Shown here: positions 9,391 to 18,900 of the stretch, one piece after another | How positions within the stretch are numbered: the stretch's first letter is position 1 | Layout: the number at the start of each line of letters is the position of its first letter | Source of the DNA: Lachnospiraceae bacterium | GTDB lineage: Bacteria > Bacillota > Clostridia > Lachnospirales > Lachnospiraceae | Assembly: GCA_015057435.1 (NCBI GenBank) | Contig: SVEJ01000030.1 | Location: forward strand, 1 to 39,210 | DNA length: 39,210 bases | Direction of reading: 5' to 3' | The notes under the pieces: model-generated | Seen by the model: only the letters and a program-made list of their open reading frames with translations | Database searches by the model: none | What the model was told of the DNA's origin: nothing | Position numbers and translations under genes: made by a program

Positions 9391-10662
9391 CTAACGTTCA
9401 TCTATCGCTTTTCCGATATCATTACGCATATACTTATTATCAAAATCAATCCATTTTGTAGCTTCGTATGCGTTCGCTCTAGCTGTTACTAAATCCTCGC
9501 CCTTAGCCGTAACGCCGAGTACACGACCACCATTCGTCACAACCTCTCCATCTTTCAATGCAGTTCCTGCATGGAATACATAGTAACCTTCTTTATCATC
9601 AAATGTATCTAATCCCTTAATCGGATAGCCTTTTTCATACGCAACCGGATAGCCATCCGATGCCAAAACAACACAAACAGCCGCATTATCTTCAAATTCA
9701 AGATTGACTTGATCAAGCGTTCCTTCTACACATGCCTCTAACACATCCATGATATCATTTTTCAATCGTGGCAAAACAACCTGTGCTTCCGGATCACCAA
9801 ATCTTGCATTAAACTCCAATACTTTCGTTCCTTTTTCTGTAATCATAAGACCCGTAAACAAAACACCGACAAAATCTCTTCCTTCGGCTTTCATTGCAGC
9901 CATTGTTTTTTTGTAGATTTCCTCCTGACAAAATGCATCAATCTCATCCGTATAGAACGGACTTGGAGAAAATGTTCCCATGCCACCGGTATTCAATCCC
10001 TGGTCTCCATCTTTTGCTCGCTTATGATCTTGCGCAGATGTCATTGTCTTAATCGTTGTTCCATCACAAAACGCCAAAACAGATACTTCACGACCTGTCA
10101 TAAACTCTTCGATTACCATTCTGTTACCCGCATCACCAAAATGCTTATCCAACATAATTTCTTTCACGCCGGCTCTTGCTTCTTCTAGTGTATTACATAT
10201 TAATACACCCTTACCTAATGCTAATCCGTCTGCCTTTAATACAATCGGGAAATCTGCTGTTTCAAGATAAGCAAGCGCATCGTCCGCATTATCAAAATTC
10301 TCATATGCAGCAGTCGGAATATCATACTTTTTCATTAAATCTTTAGAAAATGCTTTCGAGCCTTCAATAATTGCGGCATTCTTACGCGGGCCAAACACTT
10401 TCATACCTGCCGCTTCAAACGCATCCACACAACCTGCAACGAGCGGATCATCCGGACCTACAATCACAAAATCAATTGCCTTTTCTTTTGCAAAAGCTAC
10501 CTGCTTTTCAAAATCCATTACTGAAATGTCTACACATTCTGCCAAAGCTGCAATTCCGGCATTCCCCGGCGCTGCATATATCTTAGAAACTCGTTTACTC
10601 TTAGCCACACATGTCGCGATTGCATGTTCTCTACCACCGCTACCGATAATTAAAACCTTCAT
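9391..10662 (-). CDS. purD: Phosphoribosylamine-glycine ligase (GAR synthetase)
   Basis: 423-residue cytosolic ATP-grasp enzyme that joins phosphoribosylamine and glycine to give GAR, the second step of purine synthesis. It shows the N-terminal MKVLIIGSGGREHAI nucleotide-fold motif, GPDDPLVAG, the ATP-grasp core (about 105-290, with LKADGLALGKGV and NTGGMGTFSPSPF), and EFNARFGDPEAQ near the metal site. Length is normal for a stand-alone PurD. AGGAGG lies 7 bases upstream of the start. It is the last gene of purM-purN-purD, 27 bases after purN, and is followed by a terminator. Confidence 0.98.
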   Translation of the reverse strand: MKVLIIGSGGREHAIATCVAKSKRVSKIYAAPGNAGIAALAECVDISVMDFEKQVAFAKEKAIDFVIVGPDDPLVAGCVDAFEAAGMKVFGPRKNAAIIEGSKAFSKDLMKKYDIPTAAYENFDNADDALAYLETADFPIVLKADGLALGKGVLICNTLEEARAGVKEIMLDKHFGDAGNRMVIEEFMTGREVSVLAFCDGTTIKTMTSAQDHKRAKDGDQGLNTGGMGTFSPSPFYTDEIDAFCQEEIYKKTMAAMKAEGRDFVGVLFTGLMITEKGTKVLEFNARFGDPEAQVVLPRLKNDIMDVLEACVEGTLDQVNLEFEDNAAVCVVLASDGYPVAYEKGYPIKGLDTFDDKEGYYVFHAGTALKDGEVVTNGGRVLGVTAKGEDLVTARANAYEATKWIDFDNKYMRNDIGKAIDER

Positions 10663-10689
10663 GTTCTTCCTCCTATATGGTGTTCTATC

Positions 10690-11316
10690 CTAATCCTCAA
10701 TTACTGTTTTTCCGTTCACAATTGACACTTTACCATTCGCAATCAAATCAATCGCCTGTGGTAACAAGAGCCATTCTGCTTGTTCCATCACTCTACGTTG
10801 CAGAACTTCCGGTGTGTCTCCCAATTCTACAGCAACTGCTTTTTGCAAAAGAATCGGACCCGTATCTGTCCCTTTGTCAACAAAATGCACAGTCGCACCT
10901 ACCACCTTGACGCCTCTTTCAAGTGCCGCCTCGTGTACCTTCAAACCATAAAATCCCGTACCACAAAATGAAGGAATCAATGATGGATGAATATTAATAA
11001 TCCGATTCTCATACTTGTCAATCATTGCCGGCGGAATCACAACAAGATATCCTGCCAAAACAATCAAATCAACTTGCAATAAATCCATCTGTTGTACAAG
11101 TGCTTCATTAAACTGTTCTCTCGTTTCATAATCCTTCGGCGAAACAACAATTCCCTTTATTCCTGCATTCTTTGCGCGTTCTAAGGCATATGCGCCCTTA
11201 TTGTTGCTCACTACAGCAACAATTTCTGTATTTGTAATTGTACCGGCTTCTACAGCATCTATAATCGCTTGTAAATTCGTACCGCCACCGGACACCATCA
11301 CCGCAACTTTTAGCAT
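10690..11316 (-). CDS. purN: Phosphoribosylglycinamide formyltransferase
   Basis: 208-residue enzyme transferring the formyl group of 10-formyl-THF to GAR, the third step of purine synthesis. Catalytic residues are visible: N108 and H110 in NIHPSLIPSF, and D151 in VDKGTDTGP. The phosphate-binding MVSGGGTNLQ motif is at 8-17. AGGAG lies about 7 bases before the start. It sits between purM (50 bases upstream) and purD (27 bases downstream), consistent with one transcript. Confidence 0.98.
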   Translation of the reverse strand: MLKVAVMVSGGGTNLQAIIDAVEAGTITNTEIVAVVSNNKGAYALERAKNAGIKGIVVSPKDYETREQFNEALVQQMDLLQVDLIVLAGYLVVIPPAMIDKYENRIINIHPSLIPSFCGTGFYGLKVHEAALERGVKVVGATVHFVDKGTDTGPILLQKAVAVELGDTPEVLQRRVMEQAEWLLLPQAIDLIANGKVSIVNGKTVIED

Positions 11317-11366
11317 TTTTTTCTCCTCATCTTATAACAGAATTACACTACCATGTATAGATAGAA

Positions 11367-12392
11367 TTAGCAAAGCGTTACACCCTTGTCTCCTGCTTCT
11401 ACATTTCCTACTACATAAGCATCCTCACCAGCAGCTTTTAACGCATCTAATGCCTTATCTACATCTGCAGGGTCTAGGGCTAACATCATTCCGATACCCA
11501 TGTTATATGTATTGTACATCATCTCTTCTGCAATCTCACCCTTAGCAGCCATCAACTTGAAAATAGCAGGAACTTCATAGGAATCTTTCTTCACTACAGC
11601 ACGAACACCATCCGGTAACATTCTAGGAATATTCTCATAGAATCCGCCACCTGTAATATGTGAACAGCCTTTGATTGTAACACCTGCTTCTTTCACACTG
11701 CGAAGTGCCTTAACATAAATCTTAGTTGGTGCAAGCAATGCCTCACCAAGTGTTTTCCCTAATTCATCATAGTAAGTTTCCAAAGACTCTTTTGTCATAT
11801 CAAAAACTTTACGTACTAATGAAAAACCATTACTATGTACGCCGCTTGATGCAATACCAACCAATACATCTCCTGCCTTAATATTCTGTCCTGTAATCAA
11901 ATCCTTCTGATCAACAATACCTACAGCAAAACCGGCTAAGTCATATTCATCCTCCGGATAAAATCCAGGCATTTCTGCAGTTTCGCCACCAATCAATGCA
12001 GCATCTGACTGTGCACAACCATCTGCAACGCCACTTACGATTGTAGCAATCTTCTCAGGAAAATTCTTACCACATGCAATATAATCTAAAAAGAATAATG
12101 GTTCTCCGCCTGCACAAGCAATATCATTCACACACATTGCCACACAATCAATACCGATTGTATCGTGCTTATCCATAATAAACGCAAGCTTTAATTTGGT
12201 TCCTACACCGTCTGTTCCGGATACTAAAGTCGGATGCTCCATACCTTTAAATTTATCAAGTGAAAATGCTCCGGAAAAACCACCAATATTAGTGAGCACT
12301 TCCTCTCTCATCGTTTTTTTAATATGCTCCTTCATAAGCTCTACCGACTTATATCCTGCTTCTATATCCACGCCAGCTTTCTTGTAATCCAT
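11367..12392 (-). CDS. purM: Phosphoribosylformylglycinamidine cyclo-ligase (AIR synthetase)
   Basis: 341-residue ATP-dependent enzyme closing the imidazole ring (FGAM to AIR), the fifth step of purine synthesis. Family motifs: [12 protein letters not shown] at the N-terminus, [27 protein letters not shown], and [14 protein letters not shown]. Full length. AGGAGG lies 8 bases before the start. It is the first gene of purM-purN-purD, with a strong promoter 40 to 70 bases upstream. Its product AIR is the substrate for PurE, encoded 7 kb upstream on the same strand. Confidence 0.98.
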   Translation of the reverse strand: MDYKKAGVDIEAGYKSVELMKEHIKKTMREEVLTNIGGFSGAFSLDKFKGMEHPTLVSGTDGVGTKLKLAFIMDKHDTIGIDCVAMCVNDIACAGGEPLFFLDYIACGKNFPEKIATIVSGVADGCAQSDAALIGGETAEMPGFYPEDEYDLAGFAVGIVDQKDLITGQNIKAGDVLVGIASSGVHSNGFSLVRKVFDMTKESLETYYDELGKTLGEALLAPTKIYVKALRSVKEAGVTIKGCSHITGGGFYENIPRMLPDGVRAVVKKDSYEVPAIFKLMAAKGEIAEEMMYNTYNMGIGMMLALDPADVDKALDALKAAGEDAYVVGNVEAGDKGVTLC

Positions 12393-12430
12393 TATTCTTA
12401 TCCTCCTAAATAATATTAAATACAGTTGTT

Positions 12431-12459
12431 AGTATAATAAAAATCCCTTTTTTTGTAAA
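12431..12459 (-). promoter_or_regulatory. purM promoter
   Basis: TTTACA-N17-TATACT on the minus strand, each box 5 of 6 against consensus, with the transcription start predicted near 12424 and a leader of about 30 bases. This makes purMND independent of the upstream EAL gene. No purine riboswitch fold was recognised in the short leader. Confidence 0.7.
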
Positions 12460-12481
12460 GTGTCGCAGCCTACAATTTCTT

Positions 12482-14173
12482 TTATTCTACATAATCCACA
12501 ACTTGGGTTTCATCATATCGTTTATTTTGTAATCTTTGTTCAAAATCTTCCTTTTTAATTGGCTTATCAAACAAAAATCCTTGCACAATATTACAATCCA
12601 TATCATGTAAAAATTCAACTTGCTCCCAATTCTCAACGCCTTCTGAAACTACATCCATATTTAATTGTTTTGCCATACGTACGATGTTCGACAAAACAAC
12701 CTGATCATTCTCTGTGTGTTCTTGATTATCAATGAACGACTTATCAATTTTCAAAACATCTACAGGAAATGTTCTTAATATATTAAGCGATGAATAACCG
12801 GTTCCAAAATCATCAATTGCAACTGCAATGTGATTCGCCTTCATCTTTTTCATGAACTCTGACAGCAATCCTTGTTCTTCTTCATCAACAGTCTCTGTCA
12901 CCTCTATCTCTATGTAATCAGCGCCAATACCATATCGCCTTAATACATCCATAATATCCTCTGCAAGACTTGGATTCGATAAATGCTTTCTAGAAAAGTT
13001 AACTGACACTCTCCTCACCGTTAATCCTTTTTCTTGCCATTCTTTGATATCTGAACAAACCTGTTCTAATACATAAAAATCCAGATCACAGATTGAGCCA
13101 TCACGTTCGATTGTAGGAATAAATACTCCCGGTAACACCAATTCGTCATTCTTAACCCAGCGAACCAAAGCTTCCGCGCCTACAATTTCATATGCATCTG
13201 TTTCGACTTTTGGTTGATAATACACCTGAAACTCCCGATTCTTTAATGCCTGTCTAAAATCAGCCAGTATTTTCTTTTCCATGTCAACACGTTCATTCAA
13301 TTCCTGCGAGTAGTATAGGTATGGTTTCTTCAAAACGTTCTTTGCAACATTCATTGCCATTGCGGATCTACTAATCACCTGATCATAATGTTCAACCGTT
13401 TCATCCAAAACATATATACCAACACCTGCCGATATCGTTACAGGAACTTGCCTACCTGCCAAAGTAGCATGCACTTTAACCTCTGAAACAAAGCGAAGAA
13501 ACTCATCTGTTCTGTCCTGCTTAATGAGTGCAATAAAATTATCTCCGCCAAGTCTTGCAACACATTCATCTTCATTCATAAAATCAATTAATGCTTCTGC
13601 ATACCGGATTAGAATCCGATCTGCCTCATTGTTTCCGAATTTCTTGTTAATCAAACCGAATCTTTTAAGGTTAAAGCAATATGCGTTATATGTCTGTATT
13701 TCTTTCTCATTGATTATTTTTTCAGCATCCGCTATAAAGCCTTGTATATTCGGCAAGCCGGTTCTCGAATCAATCATGATACTCTTTTTGACCCTGTTTA
13801 TCATACGAAACTTTCCAAAGTGGAAGAAGAAAACATCCAGAATCATATCTATCTCTTCTTTGTCTTCCGTAGTCCAATCAGAATAACCACATCCTTTGTG
13901 GAGGCCTATTTCAATCACACCACCTTCACCGGTTATAATCGTTTTTTCAAAACTGATTGTTTCTTCCGGCTTCTGATTTGGTAGAGCAAATTCTCCTTTT
14001 TCTTCAACACTTTCTAATCTTGTAGGCGTAATACCTACCGCAAATTTGACTGATATCTTTGCGATATGATAAGAATCCCACAGACACGCCAAAACGTCCT
14101 CTGCACATTTTAATGTATTCTCGTCACTTGATAATATCTTGATAACCTGTGCAAAAACTTTTCCATCCCTCAT
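12482..14173 (-). CDS. Cytosolic GGDEF-EAL protein, probable c-di-GMP phosphodiesterase
   Basis: 563 residues, no membrane segment. An N-terminal region (about 1-130) looks like a GAF-type sensor. A GGDEF domain (about 135-290) carries GGDNF (209-213) in place of GGDEF, so it is probably not a cyclase. The EAL domain (about 300-555) keeps EALVRW (E334), the Asn of VNFSRKH, Glu of IEVTET, DDFGTGYSS, the following Lys of LKID, and VSEGVEN with QGF, so c-di-GMP hydrolysis to pGpG is likely. It starts 11 bases after the hscC stop with GGAGGAG upstream, so it is co-transcribed with hscC. A link between c-di-GMP turnover and the chaperone is inferred from this spacing only. Confidence 0.92.
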   Translation of the reverse strand: MRDGKVFAQVIKILSSDENTLKCAEDVLACLWDSYHIAKISVKFAVGITPTRLESVEEKGEFALPNQKPEETISFEKTIITGEGGVIEIGLHKGCGYSDWTTEDKEEIDMILDVFFFHFGKFRMINRVKKSIMIDSRTGLPNIQGFIADAEKIINEKEIQTYNAYCFNLKRFGLINKKFGNNEADRILIRYAEALIDFMNEDECVARLGGDNFIALIKQDRTDEFLRFVSEVKVHATLAGRQVPVTISAGVGIYVLDETVEHYDQVISRSAMAMNVAKNVLKKPYLYYSQELNERVDMEKKILADFRQALKNREFQVYYQPKVETDAYEIVGAEALVRWVKNDELVLPGVFIPTIERDGSICDLDFYVLEQVCSDIKEWQEKGLTVRRVSVNFSRKHLSNPSLAEDIMDVLRRYGIGADYIEIEVTETVDEEEQGLLSEFMKKMKANHIAVAIDDFGTGYSSLNILRTFPVDVLKIDKSFIDNQEHTENDQVVLSNIVRMAKQLNMDVVSEGVENWEQVEFLHDMDCNIVQGFLFDKPIKKEDFEQRLQNKRYDETQVVDYVE

Positions 14174-14184
14174 ATCTTCTCCTC

Positions 14185-15873
14185 CTATTCAGTAAAACCT
14201 TCCAAAAACTCTTTGAAATCTCGTCTTGCACCCTCAATCGTTGCCTCATCCCTGGTATCAAGTGCTTTTTCAAATTCCCTTATTGCATATTCAATATACT
14301 GACGCTCATGACCTATATTTTCCTCATACAATCTTTCGCCTCTAAGAAGCAAGAATTTGTTCTCTTCCTTCTCCCGAGGATGGATTTTCAAATATGCCAA
14401 TGCTTCCATGCGTTCTTTAATTTCTTCATCTGTCATATCCGTTGCGTTCGTCTTAATAATCTCTTTGATAACCTCACCGGAAGAAACGACTTTGATCTCG
14501 ACTTCTAAAATCGAATTCACATCATACGTATACGTAACATCTACTGCTTCCTTTCCCGCCGCGGCTTTCGGAACCTTCACACGAATCTCTCCCAATGTCA
14601 CATTGTTAGATGCAAAGCGGCTCTCACCTTGTAACACCTTACAGCGAATTTGTGTCTGGTTATCATTCACCGTATACAAACGTTCTGTTCGGCTTGCAGG
14701 AATTGTAGTATTTCTCTCGATAATCGGACAAAAATGTCCATCTTCAAAACGTCCGTTTTCCTTCTCAATTACAACTTCTGTTCCAAGTGTAAACGGACAT
14801 ACATCTGTTAAGATAACTTCTTTGATGCTATCCTTTCTCTCTTTCATTGCTCCCTGCACTGCAGCACCAAGCGCTACGGCTTCATCCGGATTAATTGACG
14901 TATCCGGAAGATTATGGAACAATTTACCTACAAATTTCCGAATAAAGGAAAGCTTGGTTGCACCACCAACCAAAACAACTCTGTCAATATCTTTCAATCG
15001 TACATTCGCATCAGACAAACTTCTCTTAATTGGTTGTCGTATCTTATCTAACAAATCACTACATTTCGCTTCGTATTCATCAATAGATAGTCTCATTTCA
15101 TATGTTTCTTCGCCTATCTTACAAGTCATCGTCGAATATCTTTCATTTGAAAAAGCAATCTTGCAGTTATCTGCTTGCTTCGTAACATGTTTTAATTCTT
15201 TTTCTGTCAACGAATCCCTATCAAGTTCTGGATTTTTTTCAAAAAAGATATCTTCTATCACTTTTGTAAAATCTTCTCCGCCTAAGTAATTGTCACCTGC
15301 CACAGCTCTCACTTCAATAATGGAGTTATATAACTCTAAGATAGAAACATCAAACGTTCCACCACCAAGGTCAAAGACAAGAAATTTCCCATTCTCACGA
15401 TTCTCATATAATCCGTACGCAATCGCCGCAGCCGTCGGTTCACTTATAATACGTTCCACTTTAAGACCTGCTAGTTCACCGGCTCGCTTCGTTGCCTTTC
15501 TTCTCTCATCATTAAAATACGCCGGTACACTTATAACTGCTTCAGTCACCTCTTCTTTTAAGTAATACTCCGCATCTTCTTTCAACGCACGAAGAATCAA
15601 AGCAGAAAGCTCTTCCGGTAAAAATTTCTTTCCTGATAATTCATATACCTTCTCACTTCCCATACTGCGTTTAAAAACTGCAGCCGCACTTTTCGGATAA
15701 AGCAACATGCGTTCTTTTGCTGTTTCACCAATATATACTTGCCCATCTTCATCTACACTTATAATTGAAGGTGTCAAATTCTTTCCTAAACGATTAGGAA
15801 TAATCTTGGGTCCATCTTCTGTATAATAAGCTACTAAGCTATTTGTCGTTCCAAGGTCAATACCAATTATCAT
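14185..15873 (-). CDS. hscC: HscC-type Hsp70 chaperone
   Basis: 562-residue short Hsp70, close in pattern to Escherichia coli HscC (about 556 residues) rather than DnaK (about 610 or more). ATPase domain about 1-375: GIDLGTTNS at 4-12, an FKRSMGS stretch characteristic of HscC, VISVPAYFND, EPTAAAIAYGL, FDLGGGTFDVS, and LVGGATKL. The substrate-binding domain (about 385-490) includes CPFTLGTEV and IIERNTTIP; the helical lid is short. A longer reading begins 16 codons upstream, but AGAGGA lies 7 bases before the ATG at 15873. It follows the J-like/TPR gene by about 106 bases holding a terminator and its own promoter. In E. coli HscC works with unusual J proteins, so the TPR protein next door is the natural candidate partner (inference). 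Confidence 0.93.
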   Translation of the reverse strand: MIIGIDLGTTNSLVAYYTEDGPKIIPNRLGKNLTPSIISVDEDGQVYIGETAKERMLLYPKSAAAVFKRSMGSEKVYELSGKKFLPEELSALILRALKEDAEYYLKEEVTEAVISVPAYFNDERRKATKRAGELAGLKVERIISEPTAAAIAYGLYENRENGKFLVFDLGGGTFDVSILELYNSIIEVRAVAGDNYLGGEDFTKVIEDIFFEKNPELDRDSLTEKELKHVTKQADNCKIAFSNERYSTMTCKIGEETYEMRLSIDEYEAKCSDLLDKIRQPIKRSLSDANVRLKDIDRVVLVGGATKLSFIRKFVGKLFHNLPDTSINPDEAVALGAAVQGAMKERKDSIKEVILTDVCPFTLGTEVVIEKENGRFEDGHFCPIIERNTTIPASRTERLYTVNDNQTQIRCKVLQGESRFASNNVTLGEIRVKVPKAAAGKEAVDVTYTYDVNSILEVEIKVVSSGEVIKEIIKTNATDMTDEEIKERMEALAYLKIHPREKEENKFLLLRGERLYEENIGHERQYIEYAIREFEKALDTRDEATIEGARRDFKEFLEGFTE

Positions 15874-15926
15874 CTCTATTTCCTCTTTTATGTCTATAAT
15901 ATTATATTTCCAATAATCCACCCTTT

Positions 15927-15955
15927 AGTATAACACAAAACCACGAAGATTTCAA
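15927..15955 (-). promoter_or_regulatory. hscC promoter overlapping the upstream terminator
   Basis: TTGAAA-N17-TATACT on the minus strand (5 of 6 in each box). The -35 box lies in the loop and descending arm of the J-like/TPR terminator hairpin, and the T run falls in the spacer. The leader to the chosen hscC start is about 47 bases. Confidence 0.7.
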
Positions 15956-15965
15956 TCTCCGTGGT
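15934..15965 (-). terminator. Intrinsic terminator after the J-like/TPR gene
   Basis: An 11-bp hairpin (one G-U) with a 4-base loop, stems 15955-15965 and 15940-15950, followed on the minus strand by TTTTGTGTT. The opposite strand reads into six T residues, so it could also stop plus-strand transcription. It begins about 15 bases after the stop codon. Confidence 0.75.
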
Positions 15966-15979
15966 TTTTTACTCCCATA

Positions 15980-18900
15980 CTAAATGTTCCTTGTTTCTAA
16001 GAGTTTTTCCAGATGCCGTGTAGCATTATAACAAGTACTCTTATACAATAATGCTCTCTTATATTGCTCAATCGCTTCGTCAATATCTCCTTCCAGTTCT
16101 GCAATCAAACCGAGTGCAAAATAATATTCATAGCAATCCTGATATTCACATGTTACGCATAGATGACAAGGCTTCATCCTATTTACATAGTCTTTCGCCT
16201 TTTCTACTCTACCAGCACAAATATGCATAACAACCAATACATACACTAACATGCGGCAATATCTTTCATCTCCCAAGATTGCTTCTTCACCACCTTGTCG
16301 TTTTAAAAACGCTTCCAAAAAGCGGTCTGCATATTTTCGGGCAGATTGACAATCGCCTTTTTCAAATTTCACTGTTGCACGAACAAAATCAAGATGCTCG
16401 TAGTCTTGCGTATCAACTTCATCCAAACAGCTGTGCGCCTGGTACAGTTGCAATAGTTCATCCGCCTTATCCAAATCACCATTATCCCGATAAAACTCTG
16501 CTGCATCGGAAATCGCTTTGGCACATACTCGTTTTGCCAAGAACCTTCCCGGCTCTACTTTTGCATAATATTCTTTTGCTTTTTCGATATTTCCCTGCTG
16601 ATGATATACCTCAGCAATCTCACAATATAACTTTTGTTCTTTCTTATCTTCTTCTGTTAGCAATCCTTTTACGCCGGAAGATATTTTTTCCGACAGATTC
16701 TTTTTCTTCTTTTCTTCTTTTACCTCTGCTAACATACACTTATATATATCAATTGCATCTGCATATCTTTTCGCCTTTTTATATACATCTGCTATTTTAC
16801 GATTCAAATGCGTAGCACGTGGGCGAAGGCGCATCACTTCACGATACATCTGAACAGCTTTATCATATTCGCCCGTTAATGAATAACACTCTGCAAGATT
16901 CAAATACGGCAAATGATCTTTATCAGGATCAAGCGCAATCGCTTTTTCTAATGGCAAAATCGCTTCTTCAAGCCGTCTTAATTTTAACAATGCACATCCA
17001 AGATTGTTATACGCATAATATGCCTCTTCATCTAATTCAATCGCCTTTTTACAATCAGCAACAGCCTCATCTAATCGATATAGATCGATGTAGAGATTAC
17101 CTCTTTCAAGGTATCCGTCTGAAGAACCGGTAAGTTCGATATACTTTGTTGCATAATCAATCGCTTTCTTGCACAATAAAAGGTCATTATTGTCATTACT
17201 CAGATAACTATACATATACATCATGCGTCGTATCGCAGGCACGAACTCCGGATTAATCTGCAATATAGATTCATAACAAGCAATTGCTTGTTCCGTGTCA
17301 TCAATACGCTCATAACAATTCCCTAATTTTGTCTTTGTATGTAAATTATCCGGTTCCAATTCAACCAAACGTTTACACACTTCAACCGATTCTTTATGTT
17401 GTCTTTCACGCACCAGCACATCTGCCTTTAGATGTAACATCGTTGTAGAATCCGGATTCTTTTTCAGACATTCATCAATAATCGATAGTGTCATATTCGT
17501 ATTATCTAAATCCCAATGAAGAATTGCATATTCTCTTTCAATTTCCACAAGATCATCAATATCCGTCTCTTCCGGTTTGGCAGCATTTACTTTTTCTCTT
17601 AATTCCACTAACATCTTAAGCGCTTTTTCTGTATTTTCTTTCGAAAAATCCTTGTAATGTATACAACGGATACGATAAAGCTCTAGTGCATCACTTTCAA
17701 TTCCTGCCTCTTTCGCACTTTCTAACACCTGTTCTATGTCATCATATTGATCAAATGCATAAAACACTTCAGCAGCAAACACATACGGCGGTGCATATGC
17801 CGGATATAATTCTATACATGCAAAATAATCATCTATAACCTCTTTTGCATTTCGAAGTTCATGATGTGCCTTTTGTCTGTGAACATATGCCGGAAAGAAT
17901 CCTCTATCTTTTTCCAAGATTTCATTACACTGTAAAATACAATCTTCAAAACGTTTTGCATCTATATAAAAACGAGCTAACTGTTCCATATAAGATAACT
18001 TGACCATAAAATTGTTCTCTTCTTCAATTGCTGTATGAAAATAATGAACAACTTCTTTTCCGATTGCATCCTTATCCTCTTCATTTGCATTTTTAAACGA
18101 CTCTTCCCATGCACAAATACCTAGCGAAAAATGTGCCAGTGACAAACGATTCTTTCGTTTCGTCATCTCTTTCGAACCATCATCAACCGATTCTTCAATC
18201 ATCTTTAACCATTTCTCAACCAGTGGTTTCGCAAGCTTATAGTTATCATTTGCAAGATACAAACGGCAACGAAGGTTTACATAATCATACTCATCATATT
18301 CTGCAAGACCATCCAATAAATGAATTCCATCTTCAAAGCGTTTTTGCTGGTAATAACACCAACCTAACTTATAATAAAGTTCCGGATCTTCTTCTTTTTG
18401 AATCTGTTCTTCATATTTTTCAACCAAAACTTCATTGACTGTATCAAGCAAATTAAGTGCATCTACATCTTGAACACGATCCTCTAATACATCCTCAATC
18501 TGCTCTTTTGCATCCTCTGCGTTCCCTTCCAAAAATGTGCACTTTGCCACTCCTAAGATCGCCATGTAATTCGAAGCATCCCGTTCTATCAATTCTTCAT
18601 ACACCGATCTTGCTCTATCGATTTTCTTATTGGCAATCAAAGTATCAGCATAGATGCGTTCAATATACGGATTCTCTCCGTACTCAAAATCCAACTCTTC
18701 CATAATCGAAAGTGCATCCGCAAGGAGCATAGATCTTTTATCATCTGTATCAACATCCAATGCTTGATTATTCATCGCATTATCATCAAAGCCTTCAGCT
18801 TCAATCATTAAACACCTTGCTTCCTCTACCTGCGCAAACGGATGACTTACATCAAAGCGTTTTAGTTCTTTGATAACTTGTTGCAAATGTTGTAAATCCT

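Noticed and set aside
12393..12481. Purine or c-di-GMP riboswitch upstream of purM
   Set aside because: The leader after the predicted start is only about 30 bases and shows none of the conserved junction sequences. The leaders of purE and the diguanylate cyclase are also too short.
14357..15289. Long plus-strand open frame of 310 codons opposite hscC
   Set aside because: It is antisense to a clear Hsp70, has no ribosome site, and its translation is low-complexity Ser/Phe/Ile-rich, as expected for a reverse shadow.
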